Origin: Dasypus novemcinctus
Taxonomy: Eukaryota; Chordata; Mammalia; Cingulata; Dasypodidae
DNA length: 64,000 bases
Direction of reading: 5' to 3'
NCBI RefSeq assembly: GCF_030445035.2
Contig: NC_080682.1
Location: forward strand, 36,376,770-36,440,769
The position numbers and the translations under genes were made by a program. The notes under the pieces were generated by a model that was not told where the DNA came from, ran no database searches, and saw nothing but the letters and a program-made list of their open reading frames with translations. This document shows, piece after piece, positions 11,090 to 23,469 of the stretch (its first letter is position 1; every line of letters begins with the position of its first letter).

Positions 11090-13075
11090 GGCAGTGAGGT
11101 TTGGTGTCAGCTGTGGCAGCAACTCCCCTTGGCTTGCTAGTCCTGGACAGGTGAGTTCCTGGTAGCTCAAACTTGACTCTGACTGTGGCCTTTCCAAAGA
11201 TCGTTAAGACACTTAAGTCCTTTTAATAAATACTTCCAAGTTAAATTAATTATAGATGATTTTGCATCTTCAGCTAACCTTAATGCTATAACAAAGCAAC
11301 CTGAAATTCCACATTTCAATGTATCACCAAGATTGGAAACATTCCAGCTGGCAAGGGTCCTTTAACAAATGCAATTACTCTTAAAAGGGTTAAGTGGAGA
11401 TGATGACCAATAACTATTTATTAATCATTTAATTTACTCTGTTCCAAACTTGGTTTAGGTGCTACAGAAACAGTAGCAAACAAAAAATGCCCTTCCTCTT
11501 TTTTCATGGAGCTTACACTCTCACTGGGAGAGATAAAATTAAGCACATAAATTAGATAAATGATATTGTAAAAATACTCTAGTGGAATTGTAATGGGTGA
11601 TATGAAAGAGTATAATTCAGGAAGATAAAGAATGGCTTTACAATGAGTGCTTAAGGAAATGGGGCATTTGAACTGTAGACTGAGTGATGATGGCAAGTCA
11701 ACAATTTGAAGATCTAGAGCAGGATGAGCATTTCAGGAAGCACAAAGAGCTAGAAAAGAGGCCTGATAGTAAGAACAAGTCTATTGTAACTGCAGCATTG
11801 TGAACAAAGAATAAAATAGTACTGGATAAGGTCATGGAAAACTTTCTTTGAATGGAGAATAATTGGGCAGAGCCTTATAGGTCATGCAAAAGTTCATTTA
11901 GCTAAGTGGATAAATTCCTTCTAAACATCATTTTATTCCAGATGCTTCAAGTGAATGTAAGAGCTTTCACATGGGAAAAAATGGTGGAACTTAAAATAAA
12001 AGCAGGCCATGAAGAAGCAAGGTGGTTATTGGTGTTGCTAGCTGCAAAGGAAAATTCAAATGCCACCAAAAAAAAGTAACCACCTGAAAGGACAAAATCT
12101 GCTGGGTGAAGACAGTATGTTTGAGTACTTGTGTTATATTTCTCATCCTGATTTTATATGATCTGAATTAATAAGAATATAGATAAAGTTGCTTGGTGAT
12201 CTTCAAGTTGGAATAGAGGAAAGTGGATAATGACACTCTTTCAGGTCAAATAAAATTCTCCGTTCCTCAACCATAAACATGTTTCTAAAGGTTTTACTCA
12301 TGTTGTTACTCATGTTGATGTCTCTCATGCCTGATCATGGGCAGGTAAATACTTCATTTTTACTTTTGTCTCTTATTTGCAACTTCTAAAGAGGTGACCC
12401 TCTGCTTCCAAATAACTTTCTAGCACATCACTTGTTCCACTTCTTTAAGCACTACTCACTCTGAATGTATGTGTTTTTGTTTTAGTGCATTTACTTACTT
12501 AATGCCTATCTCTCTCAACTAGAAAGTGTTCTTTTTTCTGATACATGCAATTACTTTGAAAAATAACATAGTGCTTAAGAGCGAAAGTTCTAAATCCAAA
12601 ATACTAAGTTTAAATTCCACCTCAGGCATTCACTAATAGAATAGACCTTGGCTAAGTTTTTTACATTTTCCATGCTTCAATTAATTCTTCTAGAAAACAG
12701 AAACAACAGCATTTACTTCAACAACTCTTATGAGGATTAAACAAGACAATGACTTTATAGCACTTTCCAATTAGTAGTAAATAAATAATAGCTCTTATTT
12801 CAGTTATTAAATATCATTCTGCACTTTTCCTATTTGTCATAAATATTTCATTGGATTCTGGGATCTTTCGTTAGTTCATTGTGATAGGGGAAACATTCAT
12901 ATTTTAAGATGAATTTTTAGACTTTAATCTCATCCATTTTGCATTAATTTTATAAGGCTTGCTCTCAGAATTCCAAAAGTTCCTCATAGCCTCCTAGTAT
13001 AATGTTTATCTACAAATAAATAGTAAATGAGTCATAGCATTTCTAAAACATTTGACAGAAATGAGATGTTGGTGG
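11090..13075. other. Unit-1 distal spacer with L2-type remnant
   Basis: The stretch 11400-12080 is a decayed L2-like element (accumulated-length block 'gtgctacagaaacagtagca', then 'atggagcttacactctcact') that recurs at 39530-40200 and 49680-50360. The rest is AT-rich spacer paralogous to 40300-40960 and 50400-51060. No gene is seen. Confidence 0.6.
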
Positions 13076-13094
13076 AGAAGCGAGACAGCAATAA

Positions 13095-13300
13095 ATTTGT
13101 GACATTTATTAGGCATTTACTGAATGCCAGGTACTCTCTTAGATGTTTTGCACACATTAGATCATCTAATGTTTAATATGGCCCTATGAATTTTGTACCA
13201 CCATGTCATTGTACATATGAACTAGGATTGAAATAAGGCAATGGTTGTAAAATCCATACAGTGTTGCCAGAACTGTTAAGATGACATTCAATCCTAGGCT
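13095..13300 (+). repeat. MIR SINE remnant at unit start
   Basis: 'atttactgaatgccaggtac' and the following 'tagatgttttgcacacatta' are MIR-like. The copy at 51320-51500 occupies the same place in unit 4. Confidence 0.6.
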
Positions 13301-13589
13301 GTTTATTCCAGTCTAGGAATCCTTTCACATTATCTGAAACTCTGCTGTCTACAGTACCTCCAGAACTAGAATATTATCCCTAAAAATCTGTAAAATCCTT
13401 AGCTGAATTTCACAAAGAAAGTTGTTTATACAAAAAGGTTTCCCTTTCACCTATGGAAACAAGTAACCATAGTAACATAGTAACATCTACTGAGGTTCAA
13501 CTCAAAGAGGATGCAGTTCTGATATATCCAAATGAGGTGTCATCCCATATCTTCCCCCAACTAGAAAGAGCAGTAGCAGTCAATATTTT

Positions 13590-13740
13590 TTCCTTTTAAA
13601 AAACATACAAATATGATCTATGTGTCAGGCACTGTTATACCATTTAACAGATGAATAACAACATAAAAAAACTTGCCCAGGTCACATTCAAACCAGAGAA
13701 ATTTTACACTAGTGTATTATAACCAATGCACAATCCTACC
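13590..13740 (+). repeat. MIR SINE remnant
   Basis: Contains 'acagatgaataacaacataa', 'cttgcccaggtcaca' and a degraded 3' half. Paralogous copies lie at about 450-600 and 51815-51990. Confidence 0.65.
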
Positions 13741-14094
13741 CACTTTGATTGAATATTACCCTTCAAATCTGTTCATATTCTGAGAGTCTGCTTGTCAATA
13801 TCAGGTTCGTAGTAAAATATCTCCATGACCCTTACCAGGATTTGTAAGGAGAAAATCAGAGCCTAAATCAGATAAGCTCTAATGTCTTGGAGGAAAAAGA
13901 TCAATGGAGATCTGAAAACCAGGGAAGAACATCTCAGGAAAGGCAGAGGAGGAGCCCATTCCAGTCCCCAAGAACTTATACAAGGCCAGTCAAATTTCAG
14001 AGTATTCTTCAAAGTAGGGAGAGAAAAATTATGATTTTAAGAAACATTTTACTTTATCTATAATGGAATCTATTATCATATCAGAAATTCCAAT

Positions 14095-14320
14095 AATAAG
14101 GAATGTTTACAATAACTAACATTTGAACAGCTGGTGTGTTAAGATTTTGCAAGGATTATTTTATTTGTTCCTAGTAATATCTCTATTCATTCCTTTTGAG
14201 TGAAACTTAAAATAATTGTGTTTTGCCAAAGTTGACACTATAAATGGCAAAACTAAAATTTGAACCCGGGGCTGTCTTAAGCAGATACTATACTCTTAAA
14301 CATTATAGGATACTAAACCT
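14095..14320 (+). repeat. MIR SINE remnant
   Basis: Decayed MIR with 'aaaatttgaacccggggctg' near its 3' side. The copy at about 62180-62370, just right of the full-length L1, is its unit-4 counterpart. Confidence 0.6.
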
Positions 14321-15134
14321 TATTACCCTTTCCTTTAAAAAATACATGCAAAAATAGCACACAATATGTCATACAGATATAAAAATTGTAAAACCAGGGT
14401 GCTTAATGCAAATTACCAGTTAATTTAGCAAGGAAAATGAACTTTAAGCCAAATAATGCAGCAAGAAGAAATGATTGATATTTGCTTTGGAGAAAGAAAA
14501 AATAAAGAAGTAGACCAAATGTGACAGAAGATTAGAATGTACAGAAAGAGAAGATGGAGAATAAAAAATCCAAATATTTTTTACATTCCCAGAATATTTT
14601 TGCCTTATGATTGTACAGATAATGAGTTTGTATTGCATTTATGAAGATTAGAGAGCTTCATTTTTTTCATAGCTTCTTCTATAAAGGACACTTGCCAGGA
14701 AAGGCCTTAGTAAGATAACTTTGTAATAGGCTGATGTGAAAATATTCTATAGCACTGTTGTTCAAATTGTGTACCAACATCATCTACTTCAGGAACATCT
14801 GTGAAATTTTTTTAAAATGAAGATAAATCACTCCAAAAACAATCTTTAGGGCTATTTCTTGGGAATCAGAATTTTAACAAGGACTCTAATTGATTCTGAT
14901 ATTAAAGGTTGTCAAATAAAAGTGCAATAAATTAATCTAAATGGGCTATTTTTACAAAGATAAATAATTTCTTGCCTGAGTCTTTCCTCTATAGGCTTAT
15001 ATGCCACCATCACAGTAAGTTTGCCTTGTAGTATTCACTTGGCCCTAACCAGAGGAATTCTCTTCTCTTCTCTTAACAATAAAGGGATCATGTCATTTTA
15101 TATGGTTGTGATTATTTCCGAAAGTAAACTTTAT

Positions 15135-15790
15135 CCCATATTACCTTATAACACTTTTCACAACTGTGTTTCTGATATTGTAGATTATGGAGTTTAACAT
15201 GGGAGTCATGATAATACAAAACACAGCCACAAGTTTATCATGAGAAAGGTGGTAAGTGGGCCCAGATGCACAAACGTGCGGGGCACTAACAACAAGATGA
15301 CCATAGTGATGTGAGAGACACAGGTGGACAGGGCTTTGAAACTCCCCTGTGAGATCAGAAATTTCAAAGTTTAAGGGAGGACCACCTAGGAGACCACCAA
15401 GAAAAGGAATTTTAGCAGATAGCTGAACCTGCTATTGGCACCAAAAGTGAACAAAGGAATAGATGCCCCTGGAGGCTAGTTTCCACAAAGGGTCCGAGTC
15501 ACAAATGAAGTGGTCTATGATATTGGGGCCACATAAGGACAGATATATTATGAAGAGGCTCTCACATTGGCATGGACCAAGCCTCTAATGCAGGTCTGTC
15601 CTTAGAGGAGGCCACAAACTTGTCATATCATGGCTGTGCAGAGCAGGAGAGAGCAGATGCCTAAATAGTGATATTAGACCATCAGTGCAAGTAGGAAGAT
15701 CTCAGCAGCTCCAAAAAGATGCTCAGCAAAGGCTGGAGTCATGAATTACCTGAAAGAGACAATTTGTCTTACATTATCTGGCATTTTCAT
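15135..15790 (-). pseudogene. Degenerate olfactory receptor pseudogene, OR4C-like
   Basis: Read on the minus strand, receptor text runs from the TM2/extracellular boundary (a 'TIVSF'-like piece near 15770), through FAEHLFGAAEIFLL at about 15720, to a decayed TM7 and C-terminus near 15140. The DRY region reads roughly *YHYLGICSL near 15670, with a stop codon where MAYDRY should be. The segment that would encode TM1 and TM2 is not recognisable, and several frame changes separate the readable pieces, so it cannot make a receptor. Its position before the OR4A-like locus in the unit matches 3845-4269 and the open gene at 63583. It is a unit paralogue and clearly the oldest wreck of the three. Confidence 0.8.
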
Positions 15791-16111
15791 AGTTGTGGAT
15801 GAAGAACAGCAGAAGTAAATAATAAAAATAAGATAGGAAGAACATGCAAAGCACTATTGAATAGAATTAAGGAAAACTTGGCTAAATCAAATAAAATCTT
15901 GCTTAGTGGATAGGACTTTTTAATTCTCTAAAGATACAAACTCTAATTAATCGTCATAAATGAAATCTCATTGAAAATACAAACTGAACTTTGTACTGTG
16001 ACTACAGTAGCTTATTTTACATTTATATTTAATTTGAAATACAGAAATAGATTCAATTCAGAAAAAGAATAGAAATGAGAGATTACTAGGCTTATCAGAT
16101 ATCAAGACGTA

Positions 16112-16222
16112 TTATAGAGGGTTGTGGATGTGGCTCAAGCAGACGAGTTCAGGCTTTCCACATACGATGTCCCCGGGTTCAACCCCAGGCCTGGCCTTCA
16201 AAAAAAAAAAAAAAAAAAAGAA
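16112..16222 (+). mobile_element. DAS-type SINE, plus strand
   Basis: The tRNA-like head 'ggttgtggatgtggctcaag' is followed by a B box in 'gttcaaccccaggcc' near 16180 and an A19 tail at 16201-16219. The flanks share 'tatagag' (16109 side and 16225 side), a plausible short target duplication. The copy is absent from the unit-3 counterpart near 41340, so it inserted after the units separated. Confidence 0.85.
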
Positions 16223-16319
16223 GTATAGAGCAAATGCAATTATACTGTGTATTAAGTGGAACCTTAAAATAAAATGAATGCCACAAATTAGAGACCTTGG
16301 ATTTGAAATCACTGGTTAA

Positions 16320-17450
16320 AAGATAATCATGCAGCTATAAAAAATAGCCATTCTGAAAAACTAAAATTCAATTCTTATCAAATTCCTTCAATCAAGATAA
16401 ATTCCAGATAGATCAATAGTTGAAATGTAAAAGATATCAGCAGAAAACATTTGAAAAAAAAATGCTAAAAATAATGTGGAAGAATATTTGATAAAAGAGA
16501 AGTAAGGAAAATCTTCCTAAGGAAGATATAACAACTACATATAATTTTGATAAATCTGATATGTAAAAATCTAAAAAACCTACCTGACCAAAGAATTTAT
16601 ACATAGCATAAAAAGTTGATAATAAATAACCCAGAAATATTGTAATTTTATAAGAGAAACAGGAATAATTTAATTAATACATTATAAAAAATCAGTATGG
16701 GTGATATTGGCAATGAAGGAAATAGATAAAAATTATTAACAGATAATTCACAGATAAAAAATACAAATAATTTTAAAACATGTGAAAAGGAACTCTAATG
16801 TAAAGGATCTCAAACAATACAAAATAAAAACAATTTTATTAATTCATCATATTATCAAATACCATAAATGTATATCAAATGCTGGTTTTTGAGGATGGGA
16901 ACAAACAAGTATTTGACAGACTGTGGCAGGATTGTGATTAGTGCATCAGAAATGTCAATATGACAGTCACTTTTAAAATAAACATCTTAAATACATATAA
17001 CATTTAATGGAAAAATCCATTTGGTAGAACTTGTATTTGTATATTTTCAAATTAGATATATTTATTGCAAAATTATTGCTCATAGAAAAACATTGGAAAC
17101 AATAGGAAGAGCTAGAAACCTTACTTTAGTAAATCTCTTTGAGGTCTTAATGCAATATGAGGCTAAGTGAAAGTAATTAGGTATACATGGACATGGGCTA
17201 CTAAGGAAATCACTTCAAGATGTTTATGAGATAAAAGTAAAATGTATACATTCAGACAAAATTCATATACATATAGAAATGCACTATTTGTTAAGATTAT
17301 TACTTGAAGAAACTTAAGAAAGGAAAGTGATTGCCTCTGAGTAGGAGCTCTGTGAGACTTTGGTTAGGGATGGATAGGAAATCGACTTCTCACTTTATTA
17401 CAGTTTGTGCATTTTCTATGTTGATATTTATAATTTTTAAACTTTCAATT
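16320..17450 (+). mobile_element. Ancient L1/HAL1-like LINE remnant
   Basis: A decayed LINE 3' half that includes the stretch like 'tttattgcaaaattattgct', corresponding to the '[10 protein letters not shown]' region of ORF2, near 17060. The unit-3 paralogue is 41440-42650, so the insertion predates the duplication. It lies between the OR4C-like and OR4A-like loci. Confidence 0.55.
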
Positions 17451-17917
17451 TTTCAGAAGTGGAAGCATTAGGTATTTAAAATCATATGTAATGCAATTGA
17501 AATTAAATAAAGAGGCCAATCTCCATAGCATAAAATATTTTAAGTAGCATAATAAAAAGAATGGACATAAATAACAAGAATTTAACTAAAAACAAGCTAT
17601 AACTGAGAAATAGTATTAAAGATCTTGCAGGAATTATTTAAAATCATTGTAATTATAAAAATTAAAATCAATAATTCATTACATATTATTTTGATTCCCT
17701 GCAATATATTCATAATGCCTTTCTAGGTGGAGGGCAAATAAGAGAGTATTGAGCTTACATTCTAATAAGGAAAGTGCTATCAATATCCCAGTCATATCTC
17801 TAATTTTATTAATTTCTTTAAAAGAAATGAAAAGGTGTTTTAGATTTAAGGTAACTTCTGGGTCCCAGGAGGATGTTTACTAAAGCCAAATGATTCTCCT
17901 CATGGAAGAAAATACAT

Positions 17918-18838
17918 TCATTTACTGCCCAATATGACTTTTCTTCTCCAGAGCTGCTTCATAGCATTTCTCATCTCTGAATTTCTTAGAGTATATATTA
18001 AAGGGCTTAGGATGGGGGTTATGACTGATGCTTAATGATTTGTCAATAGAGAAGTTTCGAGCAGGTCTTGCAAACATAAAGATAACATGGAACAAAGAAG
18101 ACAACCACAGTGATATGGGAACCAAAGTTGGAGAGGGCTTTCCTCCTGCCTTCCTGACTAAGGTTCTTTAGGGAGTCCAAAATCACACCATAAGAGATGA
18201 GTAAGAGCAGAAACACAATACGGCAGATCAGCCCTCCATTAGCCACCAGTAAGAATCCAACAACCTCAGTGTCAGTACAGGCAAGATTCAATAAAGGGAA
18301 CATGTCATGGAGAAAATGATCAATGATATTGGGACCATAGAAGGGGAGCCCATGAAGAGAGATTAATTGAATTACTGAATGCAGAAAATTCCCACTCCAG
18401 GACACTATTAACAGCACAACACACAGCCATTGCCTCATGATAATTAGATAAATGCAAGGGTTTACAAAGGGCCATATAGTGGCCATACACAATGGACAAC
18501 AGAAGAAAGACCTCTGATTCACCAAAGAAGTGCTCCAAAAAGACCTAGATCATACAAGCTTGGAAGGATATGGTTTTTTGTCCAAAGAACAATCCTGAGA
18601 TCAATTCTGGGGAAATGACCAAAGAATAAATGACATCCATAAATGATAAACCAGCAAGAAATAAGTACATAGGTGAGCACAGGGACTTACTGATAGTTAT
18701 AGTCACAACAATGAGTAAGTTGCACACTATGGTCAAAATGTAGAAAATTGGGAAGATAAAAGAAAGCACTTTCTGTTCCTTCAGATTCTGCATGAGGCCT
18801 AGGAGGATAAAATAAGTCACAATATTCCTTGGTTCCAT
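17918..18838 (-). pseudogene. Olfactory receptor pseudogene, OR4A-like
   Basis: The locus starts with ATG at 18838 ([18 protein letters not shown]) and keeps near-normal OR length. Visible marks are TM1 with the variant core [10 protein letters not shown], the TM2 signature [16 protein letters not shown]4-5 with [24 protein letters not shown] in loop 3, and a TM7 readable as [15 protein letters not shown]. Four lesions are seen: a nonsense TAG at 18545-18547 where CAG (Gln) is expected after CMI, a frameshift near 18447-18453, a frameshift near 18070-18085 and a small deletion near 18021-18031. The DRY motif reads YGHY instead of YDRY. The sister copy at 43114 shares none of the frame-breaking changes, so each died separately. 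Subfamily naming is by resemblance to human OR4A receptors. Confidence 0.9.
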
Positions 18839-18849
18839 ATTCTCTTATA

Positions 18850-21800
18850 GGTATTGATTTCAAAGTTTTAGAAGGAGTTTATCTATAAAACAGTGAATGT
18901 TTTTAAAATGTATAATAAGAATAATATTTCATTTCTATTAATTCAATAAAAATGTATAAGCATCAATTTCTGTTAAAACAAGCATGGATATTGTAATTAC
19001 AAACTTGATTGGGACATAATTCTCTGCCTTCAGTGATGTGATACATAATAGGATCAGATAAATACAGAACAATGCAGTGTACTATTATAAATATCTTTTT
19101 GTGTTGATATTGTAGGCACATCTAAATAAAACTTAGATCAGGGAAGGGTTCCTAGAAGAAACTTGCTTTTGGTTTGTTTTAAAGAATTGATAATTGACTA
19201 GAACAAGAGAGGATGAGAAGGGAATTCTATTTAAATGTGTCCTATGTAAAAAATCATTAACATATAAAATTGAAGCCTCAGTTAAGGTAATCTATATGTT
19301 CAAGTGGGTACAACTAATAATGAATGGAAGGTTATAGACCCAAGGTCACTGACCTGGTTTTCATCCCAGCTCACTGAAATCTCTTTATTTTCTTTGCTTG
19401 AATCTACCTTGCTTTTCCTGACTAAAATGCTGAAGCATCCCAATTTTGTGACTATAGTCATTATATCTCCCCCTTAATTTTTAAGATTATACATGAAATG
19501 ATTTAATGGATATTACTAATTGCATTTCAAACTGGTATTTATAAAACTAATTTTTAAATGTTATGCACTAAACCTATTTTTTCCTAGATATTCACCTCTC
19601 ATTAAATGAAATCACTGTCCTGTTATTGTTCAAACTAAGTATCTGATTGCTATATTCCACTAATGTCATGTACTGATACATTGAACATATTCTGCTGATT
19701 TTTCATCACAATATATCACAATTCAGATCAAGTTCACCTACTCCCTGATACATCCTTTGATCCACTGCAATAGCCTCCTGCAAGGTTGCTCTGCTTTCAT
19801 TCTTTCCTTTTAACAAACCATTCTCCTGCAGTAGACAAATTATCCTTTCAAATATGATTCCAGTGATTCCACTCGCTTGCTCAGAAACCCTACTGTGTGA
19901 TTCTATCATAAACTAAATAAAAAACAATCTTCCTGTCTTGACCTACATGACTCTAGAGGATCTGGTTTCAGGTCATCTCTAAAAACTTATTTTTTACAAG
20001 TCTCTGAATTAATTCTGATCCAGCTTTATGCTATACTCAAATATACAAAATGCTTTTCCATCTTTTCAGTTTAGTCTATTCTTTTTATAAATCTTAATTT
20101 CAGAATTCAGAAGAAGTTTACTTGTAAATTAATGATAAATTTTAGAGAAAAGTTTATTATAAGTTTAATTCTTAATTCATTCAATTGACAAATTTCTATG
20201 CAACACCTAAATTGTGTCAAGTTTTCAAATAAGTTATATACCAATTATCATATTTACTAAATCATTTAAGCTCAAGGATTACTCGATGGGCCACATCATC
20301 AAAGGACAGAAATTTTGGTGGCCGAGAGTCACCTTTTTTGCCATTTTATATTCTTACTTTTCTAGTTGGACACAAACCTCTTGAGGTCCTAAGGTGGCTA
20401 AAGATTTCATTTGAGAATTTATTTTATCTATTCATGACCATACCATTTAATTCTGATAAAAAAAATAACTTCCATGTTTTTCTTCCTCTTATTTATCAAT
20501 GAAACTGAACTTTCCTTGAGGAAGACTCCATTTAGCAAGTTGCTTTTTACATTGGCTTACAAATGTTTTATTCCTCACTTAATAGACTTAGTACTCATGA
20601 AACCCAAAAAGACTTTTCCACTGATTTTTAATAAACCACATTATTAGTATACATGTAAAATCTGTTTCATTTTACTCAGTGTATAGCACTCATAATTTAG
20701 GAAATATATGTATGAAAAACCTCTTGATAAAATATATTAAAAAACAATATAATTATATTTTTCTGATCAATTGGTGAGACCTTAAATAAGTGCTAGTCAC
20801 CACTCTGACTCAAATTTTGCACATTTATAAAATGAGATTAAGAGGGTAACTTACTGAATATTTGTAAGCAACTAATAAACTAAATTTATGAAAGTATATG
20901 TAGCACAGTGTCCAGAACAACATGGGAAGTCAACCTATCTTTTAAATAAAGTATCTGAAGCTTAACTTTTGGCAAACCAATATATATATCTAATAACTTT
21001 ATATTCCTGTGAGTTGTAGAACAGCATATTAAGAAAACTAATCTTTCATTCCATTAGTTAGTTCCACTGGAATAGACAAAAAAAAATATTGAAAAGAAAT
21101 TATAGTCTTGCAAGAATACCTATGATTTGTTATGAAAAACTATGTATAAAATGTTATGTCTATGATTAAATTATATATCCCCCTAATCCTTCCAGTAATA
21201 AATGTTATTATCCCCATTTTATAGTTAAAAATACTGAGGTTCATAATAGTTACTTTTTTCAAGGTCACCTATTTTTAAGAACTAGGTGGCATAGGATTTC
21301 GATAGACTTTAAAACCCCTGTGTGTCCAAAAGAAGTTTTTTCAACTTTTCAATTCTTATAAGTTCAAGTGACATGAATCATACATAATAAGAAAATTAAA
21401 ATAAAAACAAAACTTTGACTTCACTATTAACTGTTAAATTTTTACCTTTTGAAATCTTGTTTGCACTCTGAAGGAGACTTTTAATTACAGCTAAGTCTGG
21501 AAATTCATTCTCCAATCCAAAATGACCACAGAAGGAAAAAAAAATCTGCATTTTTCCTTGGAGATAAATTTGATTTCATATATCCATTTTCTTCACAGGC
21601 TCTTCTTAATATTCCAGAAAATTATCATTTGACATATGCATCTATTTGAAAGGAATTCAATGATGTAAACAGAAAAAAATAATATTTTAAGAAGGCAAAC
21701 TAATTACATATTTACCTCAGGTGATAGAACTAGACCTTTATGTGGGAATTCTTTCTAAGTAACTTCTTTTCTGAAATCTTTGATAAAGAAAAAAAAAATC

Positions 21801-22250
21801 CATTCAGAATTTGTCCACTTAATTATAATTATATTTTTTTGAATTAACCAAACTAGTACTTGAAATTTTGAGCGTTTTACTATGCACAAGCTAATAATGT
21901 TTTAGATTTGATGGGTATTATTCTGACTTTTTATATCATGTTTTAAGCTTAATAAAGCATCTTATGAAGTAGATATAACAATTTTTAAAAGGATACTTTT
22001 CCCACTCTATATGGGAAAAGATAATTGAATCACTTTTCCATCTAACTACAACATTTAATTTTGAGTTCTGCAATTGGAGTATGTCCAAGACTACTTTCTG
22101 CTTAGTTACATTCTCTGGGATTTTCTACAAAAAATTTCAAGAATATCAAAATATAAAGAAGCTGCTAAACCAGTCACATAATTGGGGCTATGATTATGTA
22201 ACATGGAGAAAAAAATAGCCTCAGAAAATTATGAGTATTAGCAATCATAT
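18850..22250. other. Unit-2 spacer, no gene
   Basis: AT-rich sequence downstream and upstream of repeats. It aligns with 5640-8580 and 44040-46950 and includes the MIR copy at about 21120-21320. I see no coding potential. Confidence 0.6.
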
Positions 22251-22254
22251 TAGT

Positions 22255-22790
22255 CAAAGGGGTGCTGATGCAAAATATCAGAAATTGATTGGTGTCCTAA
22301 AGGGTATTTATTTGGGGTAGGAACTTACAGATACCAGTCCACATAGCATAATTTACTTCCCTTACCAAAGACTATTTTAACATGTTGGAGCAAGATGGCT
22401 GCCAACAGATGTGAGGGTTCAGGCTTCCTGAAATCCTCCCTTCCAGGGTCTTGTTTATCTCTGGGTTCAAGGTTCCTTTCTTTCTGGGGCTGGCTTCTCT
22501 TTCCTCTGTGAGATTACTTGCCAAGGCTCCAGCTTAAGTCTTCAGCATCAAATTCCAACATCAACCCCCCCACCCCCACCCCCACCCCCACCCCCGACTC
22601 TGTTCTTTGCCACTCCTTTTATCTGTGAGCCCCCACCCACCAAGGGGTGGGGTCTCAATGCCCTAATGATGTGGCCTAATCAAAGCCCTAACCATAACTT
22701 AATCATGCCCATGTTCATACCAGTTTACAAACATAATCCAAAATCTGTTTTTGAATTCTTTACTAAGTGAAACTGCTATAGCAATCAAGA
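22255..22790 (-). mobile_element. LTR-like repeat fossil, copy 1
   Basis: An antisense copy of a repeat that starts 'caaaatatcagaaattgatt' and ends near 'caaaatctg'. It includes a CCCCCA microsatellite at about 22566-22596. It resembles xenarthran LTR-type repeats, is old and has no coding part. Family uncertain. Confidence 0.4.
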
Positions 22791-22929
22791 AAAAAATATC
22801 ATCCATACAGTTGTTGCAATGAGATGAATTTGTTACTTATTTCCCCATTTTACTATAGCTTACTTTTCTTTCTTTTTACTTAATACCCAATTAATTTTGT
22901 CTTTAAATGTGGTTAGATATTTTTTTAGA

Positions 22930-23460
22930 TTGCCCAAGGGCTTTCAATGCAAAGTATCAGAAATGTGTTGGTTTTTATAAAGGGAATTTATTTGCAGTAA
23001 AAGTTACAATTCCAAGGTAGCCAAGAAAAGTTCAAATTTATGTGCCATTAGAGGTACTTTCTCACCAAAGTTAGCTACCATATGTTGAAACAAAGTGGCT
23101 GCAAAGATCTGCCAAGGTTCGAGCTCAATTGTAGGAAACTAGGCATAGGACTTGTCTCTTTTTGAGTTGCTCCATGGGCCCAACCTCTGGAGGCTTTGTG
23201 CTTAAGCTGTTCCTCTAGTCCTCTCTCACTAGGGTAGGATCGAAACTGGCACCTTCCCTTTCCTGTTTGTGTCTCAACCTGAGTCATGCCTCACTGACAT
23301 AATCCAATCCAAAATCCTAATTGATCATATCAAGTAATCTAATCAAAACACCCTCAACAGATTTTAATACAAGCAGAAGGATCACACCCTCAGGAATAGA
23401 TTAGTTTAAAAACATAATCTTTCTCATTGGGATTCATAAAATAATCTCAAACTGCCACAG
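22930..23460 (-). mobile_element. LTR-like repeat fossil, copy 2 of the same family
   Basis: Begins 'caatgcaaagtatcagaaat' like copy 1 and shares its 'gggaatttatttg' and 'atgttgaa.caa..tggctgc' blocks. It is more decayed than copy 1. Both are absent from units 1 and 3 at the matching place. Confidence 0.4.
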
Positions 23461-23469
23461 ATAAGTTAT

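Larger units (their letters stand above)
1..13075. repeat. OR-cluster duplication unit 1 (left end outside window)
   Basis: This is one member of a diverged tandem array. Its landmarks recur in the same order in the other units: the MIR-rich start (about 120-600 here, 13300-13740 and 51530-51990 elsewhere), an OR4C-like locus (3845-4269), the spacer at 5640-5830 (like 19190-19380), the segment 6840-6980 (like 20440-20590 and 45060-45180), and 11400-12080 (like 39530-40200 and 49680-50360). The unit lacks an OR4A-like gene. It carries L1 insertions (1625-1795, 2110-3325, 3385-3645, 4270-5585) and LTR insertions (9789-11084) that the others do not have. Confidence 0.75.

Noticed and set aside
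16112-16222. tRNA-like head with A and B boxes
   Set aside because: It is followed by an A-tail and flanking duplication, so it is a SINE and not a tRNA gene.
22561-22600. CCCCCA repeats that could suggest a telomere-like or CRISPR-like array
   Set aside because: A short simple repeat without unique spacers, inside an LTR-like repeat.
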